From Candidatus Aquiluna sp. UB-MaderosW2red (GTDB taxonomy: Bacteria > Actinomycetota > Actinomycetes > Actinomycetales > Microbacteriaceae): 64,000 nucleotides of DNA. Positions 58,641 to 64,000 of the stretch are shown here, piece by piece. The stretch covers positions 248,001 through 312,000 of the forward strand of contig NZ_LT627734.1 of the NCBI RefSeq assembly GCF_900100865.1, read 5' to 3'. Each line of letters starts with the position of its first letter. The first letter of the stretch is position 1. The notes under the pieces were generated by a model that did not search any database, had not been told where the DNA came from, and was given only the letters and a program-made list of their open reading frames with translations. The position numbers and the translations under genes were made by a program.

Positions 58641-59477
58641 GTGGGAAAGTATACATCTATGAGACGCAATCCCATATTCATTTTTGCACCGGCTATGGTG
58701 ATGCTTATTTTCGGTCTATCCCTGATTTCTCAGCCACAGGCCTTTGGCAAGCAACACGAAATAATCAAAGAGCAGATTCTTCGAACCGAAGCTAAGACCT
58801 CAATCGTTCAGGCCCAATCCTTCGACAGCTTCCTCTATCAAAGATTCTTGACCGATATCGCAGGCAGTGAAGCCGTGGTGGTAAATAAGCTACGACCACT
58901 AAACCCGCTTGACTTTGCACCCTTAGAAATGCGTGAGCTAAAAAGTTCCGAATCGCTGGAGAACCCTCGCTCACTAAAGATGGTCGCCACGGCAGCAACC
59001 GCATTGGAGGCCCTGGCCAATGAGATGTTTTTAGCCAAAGCCGGCCAGCTGTTCATGAACTCTGGTTACCGCTCTTACGATTATCAGCTCGAGTTATTTG
59101 AATCCAAAACCGAGCAGTACGGCCTGGCTGGGGCTCTTATTAGAAGCGCCAAAGCCGGGCACTCTGAACACCAGACGGGCCTCACCATGGATGTTTCGGT
59201 TCAGGCCCAGGGCTGCGCAATCATGCAGTGCTTTGGCGAAACCAAAGGGGGAAAGTGGTTGGCCGATAACGCTTGGCAGTTTGGCTTTATTGTTCGTTAC
59301 GAAGATGGCACCCAGGCCGTCACCGGATATACCTATGAGCCTTGGCACCTGAGATTTGTTGGAAAAAACATCGCCAAGCTCTACCACGAGGGTGACTTCA
59401 GCACCCTCGAGGAATTTTGGGGATATCCTGCGGCCGAGTTTTACGAAGAAGAAATAACCGAATCAACAATCGATTGA
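58641..59477 (+). CDS. M15 (VanY-type) D-alanyl-D-alanine carboxypeptidase
   Basis: A 278-residue exported peptidase. A signal or anchor helix ([16 protein letters not shown]) lies at about residues 11-30. The catalytic zinc motif is [13 protein letters not shown] (His, then Asp seven residues later), and EPWHLRFVG carries the last His ligand. It trims D-Ala from peptidoglycan stem peptides. GTG 58641 is supported by a TAGGGT box 6 nt upstream; ATG 58659 is an alternative. The 3' end overlaps the convergent phosphoglucomutase gene by 37 nt. Confidence 0.87.
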   Translation: MGKYTSMRRNPIFIFAPAMVMLIFGLSLISQPQAFGKQHEIIKEQILRTEAKTSIVQAQSFDSFLYQRFLTDIAGSEAVVVNKLRPLNPLDFAPLEMRELKSSESLENPRSLKMVATAATALEALANEMFLAKAGQLFMNSGYRSYDYQLELFESKTEQYGLAGALIRSAKAGHSEHQTGLTMDVSVQAQGCAIMQCFGETKGGKWLADNAWQFGFIVRYEDGTQAVTGYTYEPWHLRFVGKNIAKLYHEGDFSTLEEFWGYPAAEFYEEEITESTID

Positions 59478-61069
59478 GCCTCATCCAAGACCCGCTCTAG
59501 GTGCTCTTCGCTTAGAAATGATTCGCCATAAATCTTGTAGACGTTCTCGGTCCCCGAGGGCCTGGCTGCAAACCAGGCATTTTGGGTGGAGACCTTAACG
59601 CCACCGAGAGCACCGCCGCTAGGAGCCGAGGTCTCGATTCGGGTAATGGTTTCGCCGGCCAGCCCACTTACCAAAACATCGGACTCCGAGAGCTTGCCAA
59701 GCTTTGCTTTCTGCTCAAGGCTTGCCGGAGCATCAACCCTTTTATAGCTTGGGTAACCGTGGAGCTGGGTTAGGGAGGCGTAGCGCTCAGAGGGGCTGTC
59801 ATTCGTCACAGCCTCAATCTCAGCCGCCAATAAGGCCATGATGATGCCGTCTTTATCGGTCGACCAGGCTTGCCCATTAAGTCTGAGAAATGACGCGCCG
59901 GCCGACTCCTCTCCACCAAAACCAAGGCTGCCATTTGTCAGCCCTGGCACAAACCACTTGAATCCCACTGGCACCTCAACAAGCTTTCGCCCAAGAGACG
60001 AAACAACCTTGTTGATCATGGAAGAAGAAACCATAGTTTTACCAACGCCGGCTTCAGAATCCCAGCCATCACGCTCACCGAAAAGATAGTCAATCGAAAC
60101 TGCGAGGAAATGGTTGGGATTCATGAGCCCGGAGTCTGCCGTTACTATTCCATGTCGGTCGGCATCCGCATCATTTCCGATTGAAATATCGAAACTGCTG
60201 CGGTTTTCAATCAGCGCTGCCATCGCAAACTTAGAGGAGCAGTCCATGCGAATTTTGCCATCCCAATCAAGGCTCATAAAACCAAACTGAGGGTCAACGG
60301 TGTTACTAATCACCTTGAGGTTCAGATCGTATCGGTCAGCTATCTCACCCCAATAATCAACCGATGCACCTCCCATTGGGTCGGCTCCGATTCTGACGTC
60401 GGCGCTTTTGATCGCGTGCAGTTTGAGCACCTGGTCTAATTGCGAAATGTAGTTGTTTTTAAAATCAAAATGTTTTGGATTCGGCTTGGCTCTTTTCACT
60501 TCTCTAAGGTTTGTGATTAGTAGCTCGTTGGCTCGATTAGCAATCCAGTTGGTAGCGACAGAGTCTGCTGGGCCGCCGTGCGGCGAGTTGTACTTGATTC
60601 CACCATCTTGGGGCGGATTGTGACTCGGAGTGATGACAAGCCCATCGGCTAGAGCGGCTGAGCCTCTTGGAATTTGATTATTGTGATCGATGATGGCCAC
60701 CGAGACCGCGGGGGTTGGGGTGAAGCGATCATGAGAGTCAATCAGTGCCACGACATCGTTGCCGGCCAGTACCTCGAGCACCGAAAGCTGAGCCGGCTCA
60801 CTGAGCGCGTGGGTATCGCGGCCGATGTAGATCGGGCCTTCGATGCCTTCGGCTGCCCGGTACTCCACCACTGCCTGAGTAATCGCCAGAATGTGGTTCT
60901 CATTGAATGAACCATTCAGCGCTGTGCCGCGGTGGCCAGATGTGCCAAAGTTCACCCTTTGCTCGAGAAGAGTTGCATCAGGCTTATTCTCGAAATAGCT
61001 CGAACTAAGGAGCGCTAAATCGACCAGATCCGATTCTCGAGCCAATTGCCCAGCTCTATCGTGACTCAT
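59441..61069 (-). CDS. pgm: Phosphoglucomutase (alpha-D-glucose-specific)
   Basis: A 542-residue enzyme interconverting glucose-1-phosphate and glucose-6-phosphate. The active-site phosphoserine lies in [11 protein letters not shown], the metal loop is [12 protein letters not shown] and the sugar-binding loop is [14 protein letters not shown]; the C-terminal phosphate-binding loop is [12 protein letters not shown]. The length matches bacterial Pgm. ATG 61069 overlaps the stop of the upstream membrane-protein gene by 4 nt. It supports glycogen, trehalose and cell-wall sugar supply. Confidence 0.95.
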   Translation of the reverse strand: MSHDRAGQLARESDLVDLALLSSSYFENKPDATLLEQRVNFGTSGHRGTALNGSFNENHILAITQAVVEYRAAEGIEGPIYIGRDTHALSEPAQLSVLEVLAGNDVVALIDSHDRFTPTPAVSVAIIDHNNQIPRGSAALADGLVITPSHNPPQDGGIKYNSPHGGPADSVATNWIANRANELLITNLREVKRAKPNPKHFDFKNNYISQLDQVLKLHAIKSADVRIGADPMGGASVDYWGEIADRYDLNLKVISNTVDPQFGFMSLDWDGKIRMDCSSKFAMAALIENRSSFDISIGNDADADRHGIVTADSGLMNPNHFLAVSIDYLFGERDGWDSEAGVGKTMVSSSMINKVVSSLGRKLVEVPVGFKWFVPGLTNGSLGFGGEESAGASFLRLNGQAWSTDKDGIIMALLAAEIEAVTNDSPSERYASLTQLHGYPSYKRVDAPASLEQKAKLGKLSESDVLVSGLAGETITRIETSAPSGGALGGVKVSTQNAWFAARPSGTENVYKIYGESFLSEEHLERVLDEAQSIVDSVISSS

Positions 61070-61461
61070 TTGGTGACCCTGAGCTGAATAATTAGATAGG
61101 TATACACGAAGCTAAAGCCGAAGCCAATCGCGGCATATCCCAAAACAAATAGGTTTGGGTTTACCGGTATCAAAAGAGTGATTATGCCTAATCCAAAGGC
61201 TGCAATCTGCATCACCGAAGCTGAAACTAAGACCCCACGTTCGTTACCGAACATCGAAACAGAAAACATCTGCCCGCAAAGTGCCACAAGCGTTATGCCT
61301 ATCATTCGCATTGCCCAGTCGAGGTCCTCGGTGCCAACTAGACCGAGCAAATCGGTAAATACCCTCGGCACTGCCAAAAGCGCAAGGGCGCTGAGGCCAA
61401 AGACGGTTGCGCCGAACTTGAGAACTAACCTGAGGGCTCTGATTTGCTTGGATTCATCCAT
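61066..61461 (-). CDS. Small four-helix membrane protein
   Basis: A 131-residue hydrophobic protein with helices at about 12-30, 45-65, 75-95 and 102-125. I do not recognise a characterised family. ATG 61461 is 6 nt after a TACCAT box (61468-61473). The stop overlaps the phosphoglucomutase start by 4 nt, so both should be on one mRNA, but no link in function is evident. Confidence 0.6.
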   Translation of the reverse strand: MDESKQIRALRLVLKFGATVFGLSALALLAVPRVFTDLLGLVGTEDLDWAMRMIGITLVALCGQMFSVSMFGNERGVLVSASVMQIAAFGLGIITLLIPVNPNLFVLGYAAIGFGFSFVYTYLIIQLRVTK

Positions 61462-61499
61462 AACAGCATGGTATTGCCTATAAGCCTCCCCGGCTGTCC

Positions 61500-61505
61500 T
61501 AATCT
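61500..61505 (+). promoter_or_regulatory. -10 box, leaderless pheA
   Basis: TAATCT, then TGAGAC (6 nt) and ATG 61512, nearly identical to the arrangement at 18163-18175. Confidence 0.62.
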
Positions 61506-61511
61506 TGAGAC

Positions 61512-62435
61512 ATGTCTACTCCGCAAATAATTGCCTACCTGGGTCCAGCCGGAACCTTCACTGAAATGGCAGTTCGACAAATGCCTGAGGCGGCCAGCGC
61601 AACACTCATGCCTGTAGCTTCAGTGGTTGAGGCGCTGGATGCTGTTTTATCGGGTGTGGCAGACCGGGCTGTGGTTCCGATTGAGAATTCGATTGAGGGT
61701 GGCGTGAGCGCAACCTTGGATGCCCTAGCAACAACCCCCGGTGTGCAAATATTCGGTGAATACCTGGTACCGGTCAGCTTTAACCTGCTAGCACTAAAAG
61801 GCAAAAGGCTTTCAGACATAAAGGTCGTGCTAACCCACCCGGTGGCCTATGCCCAGTGTCGCAGTTGGCTGGCTAAAAACATTTCAGACCACAGCCACAT
61901 TCCAGCTAGCTCAACCGCTTCGGCAGCTAGGGCGCTAACTGATGGTAGTAATGCCGATGCCGCAATTGCCCCGGCCATTGCGGCCGAACTTTACGGGCTG
62001 GAAACCCTAGCCAGCGATATCGGCGATAATAAAAATGCCCAAACCAGATTTATAGAAATCGGCAAGTCGGCAAAGCCCAACCCAAAAACCGGCTCCGATA
62101 AAACCAGCGTGATTGTTGAGTTGCCGGATGATCGACCCGGAGGTCTATTGGGGCTTTTGGAGCAGTTCGCGGCCAGGGGGGTAAATCTTTCTCGCATCGA
62201 ATCAAGACCGGTTGGTGACCACTTTGGTAGGTATCGCTTTAATCTTGACGCTCAGGGCCACATTGAAGATGAGGCAATAGCCGAGGCTCTCATGGGGCTG
62301 CATCGCTTCAGCCCGAAGGTCATTTATTTGGGTTCTTATAAAAAAGCCGATCAGACCGAGTCTGTTCATTTAGGAAATAACGCCGATAGTGACTACACCT
62401 CGGCCCAAGCCTGGCTCAATTCGCTAAGGAGCTAA
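61512..62435 (+). CDS. pheA: Prephenate dehydratase
   Basis: A 307-residue monofunctional enzyme converting prephenate to phenylpyruvate for phenylalanine synthesis. The catalytic domain begins YLGPAGTFTEMA, contains VPIENSIEGGV and ends with the TRF motif (QTRFIEIG). The ACT regulatory domain follows (about 200-280) with IESRPVGDHFGRYRFNLD, the Phe-binding signature. A short tail follows. ATG 61512 is leaderless. The stop overlaps that of the convergent kinase gene by 4 bp. It is beside serS, a common actinobacterial arrangement. Confidence 0.94.
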   Translation: MSTPQIIAYLGPAGTFTEMAVRQMPEAASATLMPVASVVEALDAVLSGVADRAVVPIENSIEGGVSATLDALATTPGVQIFGEYLVPVSFNLLALKGKRLSDIKVVLTHPVAYAQCRSWLAKNISDHSHIPASSTASAARALTDGSNADAAIAPAIAAELYGLETLASDIGDNKNAQTRFIEIGKSAKPNPKTGSDKTSVIVELPDDRPGGLLGLLEQFAARGVNLSRIESRPVGDHFGRYRFNLDAQGHIEDEAIAEALMGLHRFSPKVIYLGSYKKADQTESVHLGNNADSDYTSAQAWLNSLRS

Positions 62436-63373
62436 ACCCTAAGAATCAGCGCCTTTGGTAGAACGTAGAAATCAACTTCAAGAACTTCACCAATTGGGTC
62501 GCCATCAAGCTGCATTGAAACTGGGTTGTGAGGTCGGACCCTAATCCGAGCCCCGTGCAGGTTTTCAATGGTTTTCAAATTCTGGGTTAGGTCAAGCAGC
62601 TTTCTCCCCAGAACCAATGGCCTAACTATCTTGTTCTGCCAAGTGATGCGGGACAGTAAATCGACCCAGTTCCATAGCCCTCGGGGCCCAATTGCCGCGA
62701 TGTCCAATCGCCCATCATCCAAACTCGCGTCGGGCATCATCGAAATCTGACCCGGCAGCCAGCCAGCATTGCCCACTAAAAACGAGTAACTCTTGAGGGT
62801 TCGGGGCTCCTGGTCATCGACCGTCACATCAAATTTCTCAAACTTCAACGGCAGCGATAAAAACCCGCCTTCCACATAGGCAAACCAACCAACTCTGCGC
62901 TTTCTTTCCGGAGTGGTTTGCTGCATGATCTTGGCGTCTAGGCCAAGGCCGGCAATACCGGTGAAGTAATACTCAGTGATGGTGCCATCGTGCTTCAGAA
63001 CCCTGGCAAACCCTATATCCACCGGATACCGGCTGGATTTGGCAACTCTTCTGGAGGCAGCATCAAGGCTATTGATTGGAAGCTTTAGGTTTCTGGCCAA
63101 AACATTGCCCGTGCCGATCGGTAAAATTCCCAGCTCACAAGGCTGGCCAGATTCGAGGATGGCCTCGGCGACTTCGCGAAGTGTGCCATCGCCGCCGGCC
63201 ACCGCAAATTTTCTATGGCCGGCCGCAATCGCTCTGGCAGTTGTACCTTTTCCGTGAGTTGCAGCATCGGTTGGAAAGAACACGGGTTTTTTCAGACCGG
63301 CCTTTATCAGGCTACGTTTGAGCTTCACTTCGGTGATTTTCTCTGGGTTGAAGATAACGGCTAGCTCTTGCAC
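62432..63373 (-). CDS. Diacylglycerol-kinase-family lipid kinase
   Basis: A 313-residue cytoplasmic kinase of the DAGK_cat family: GGDGTLREV (nucleotide-binding), GTGNVLARNL, and GIAGLGLDAKIM. Members phosphorylate diacylglycerol, sphingoid bases or phosphatidylinositol-like lipids. GTG 63373 follows a TAGGCT box by 6 nt. It lies between pheA and serS, its usual neighbours in Microbacteriaceae-type genomes. Confidence 0.88.
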   Translation of the reverse strand: MQELAVIFNPEKITEVKLKRSLIKAGLKKPVFFPTDAATHGKGTTARAIAAGHRKFAVAGGDGTLREVAEAILESGQPCELGILPIGTGNVLARNLKLPINSLDAASRRVAKSSRYPVDIGFARVLKHDGTITEYYFTGIAGLGLDAKIMQQTTPERKRRVGWFAYVEGGFLSLPLKFEKFDVTVDDQEPRTLKSYSFLVGNAGWLPGQISMMPDASLDDGRLDIAAIGPRGLWNWVDLLSRITWQNKIVRPLVLGRKLLDLTQNLKTIENLHGARIRVRPHNPVSMQLDGDPIGEVLEVDFYVLPKALILRV

Positions 63374-63379
63374 CGCTAA

Positions 63380-63385
63380 AGCCTA
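63380..63385 (-). promoter_or_regulatory. -10 box, leaderless lipid-kinase gene
   Basis: TAGGCT on the minus strand, then 6 nt (TTAGCG) and GTG 63373. It lies 16 bp from the divergent serS box. Confidence 0.58.
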
Positions 63386-63401
63386 TGCCTTCTTCGGCGG
63401 G

Positions 63402-63407
63402 TAGGCT
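63402..63407 (+). promoter_or_regulatory. -10 box of serS
   Basis: TAGGCT followed by 7 nt and GTG 63415. There is no ribosome-binding site. Confidence 0.5.
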
Positions 63408-63414
63408 TGGTAAC

Positions 63415-64000
63415 GTGATTGACCTAAACCTCTTTAGAGAAAACCCAGAGCAAATTATCGCTTCTCAGCGCGCCCGCGGCAAAGAGGCTTCCTTGGTTTC
63501 TAAGGTCGTCGAGCTAGATCAGATCAAGCGCACAGCGCTGGCAGAATTCGAAACCCTAAGAGCAGCTCAAAACGCCCACGGGAAGTTAGTAGCCCAAGCT
63601 TCGAAAGAAGAAAAGGCGAATCTTGTCGCTCAGGCTCAAAAGCTCGCAAGCGACGTGAAGGAAGCCGATGCCAAGGCCAAACTCGCCGATGAAGAGCTTA
63701 TTAAAGTCGTGTTTCAAATTGAGAACGTGGTCATGGAGGGTGTTCCAGAAGGCGGAGCAGATAACTTTGTGGTTCTCAAAGAAGTTGGCAAAAAGCCAGA
63801 GTTTTCGTTTGAACCAAAAGACCACACCCAGCTCGGTGAGGCGCTGGATATTATTGACATTGCTCGCGGCGCCAAGATATCGGGCTCGCGTTTCTATTTT
63901 CTAAAAGGGCTCGGCGCTCGCCTGGAACTAGCGATGATGCAGATGGCTTTGGACCAAGCTTCAGAGGCGGGCTTCACCGCATTGATCACTCCGACTTTGG
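63415..64000 (+). CDS. serS: Seryl-tRNA synthetase, N-terminal part (runs off the window)
   Basis: The first 195 codons of SerRS. It opens IDLNLFRENPEQIIASQRARG, then the two-helix antiparallel coiled-coil arm (about residues 28-110) that grips the long variable arm of tRNA-Ser. The start of the catalytic domain follows (HTQLGEALDIIDI, ISGSRFYFLKG). GTG 63415 is chosen because it begins the family N-terminus and follows TAGGCT by 7 nt. The class-II active-site motifs lie beyond the window edge. Confidence 0.95.
   Translation, partial: MIDLNLFRENPEQIIASQRARGKEASLVSKVVELDQIKRTALAEFETLRAAQNAHGKLVAQASKEEKANLVAQAQKLASDVKEADAKAKLADEELIKVVFQIENVVMEGVPEGGADNFVVLKEVGKKPEFSFEPKDHTQLGEALDIIDIARGAKISGSRFYFLKGLGARLELAMMQMALDQASEAGFTALITPTL

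Noticed and set aside
1-64000. CRISPR arrays, insertion sequences, prophage genes and integrase/att sites.
   Set aside because: No regularly spaced repeats, transposase, recombinase or phage motifs were seen on either strand. The tRNA 3' ends are not duplicated nearby.

Overview
The window is a 64-kb stretch of an actinobacterial chromosome. The most likely source is a small-genome Microbacteriaceae of the freshwater planktonic type (Luna-like, related to Rhodoluna or Aquiluna). The evidence is the gene order gyrA - DUF3566 - tRNA-Ile - tRNA-Ala at the left end, and ppiA - rhomboid - crgA - trpG/pabA - pknB - pknA - pbpA - rodA/ftsW - pstP - fhaB - fhaA - tRNA-Leu further right. In actinobacteria both blocks normally lie close to oriC. 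The genes are densely packed, often overlap by 4 bp, and many appear to be leaderless. The genus assignment is inference; no rRNA lies in the window.

Layout. 1-1000: end of gyrA, a DUF3566 membrane protein and two tRNAs. 1.2-7.8 kb: small accessory genes (DoxX protein, HicB/HTH protein, DUF4287, a pair of fasciclin proteins around a lipoprotein, nitroreductase, OmdA-type protein, EamA exporter) and an IclR regulator. 7.9-18.1 kb: a long one-direction gene set holding a four-gene OpuC/ProU-type ABC importer followed by a formaldehyde-activating-enzyme (Fae)-like protein, a mandelate-racemase-superfamily enzyme, a PuuC-type aldehyde dehydrogenase, a 3-hydroxyisobutyrate-dehydrogenase-like enzyme, an iron-type alcohol dehydrogenase and a succinate-semialdehyde-dehydrogenase-like enzyme. 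This looks like an uptake-plus-catabolism operon whose substrate I cannot name, and it is the best candidate for an undescribed system. 18.2-20.4 kb: an ABM protein, then a retinal-forming Blh dioxygenase divergent from a two-subunit lycopene cyclase. 20.5-26.7 kb: a fatty-acid beta-oxidation set. 26.7-27.3 kb: a YefM-YoeB toxin-antitoxin pair. 27.3-31.8 kb: Gfo/Idh oxidoreductase, O-antigen-ligase-like protein, tRNA-Gly, dienelactone hydrolase, DoxX protein and SDR. 31.8-36.2 kb: a second IclR gene divergent from a second OpuC-type importer. 36.3-37.8 kb: an ABC-2 exporter.

37.9-48.6 kb is the conserved growth and division block, with Ser/Thr kinases, phosphatase, FHA proteins, transpeptidase, SEDS polymerase and CrgA. 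48.7-64 kb holds tRNA-Leu, a TRIC-like channel, TrhO, an M13 peptidase, a thioesterase, a GNAT protein, an orphan DNA methyltransferase, a TPP-riboswitch-controlled thiamine importer lacking a local ATPase, an MFS pump, a VanY-type peptidase, phosphoglucomutase, prephenate dehydratase, a diacylglycerol-kinase-like protein and the start of serS.

Two themes tie the window together. First, about 36 kb of accessory metabolism (1.2-37.8 kb) sits between two blocks that I expect to be near neighbours in relatives. Second, about twenty genes carry a TAnnnT -10 hexamer (mostly TAnnCT) exactly 6 or 7 nt before the start codon with no Shine-Dalgarno site, which indicates leaderless transcription and fixes several starts.
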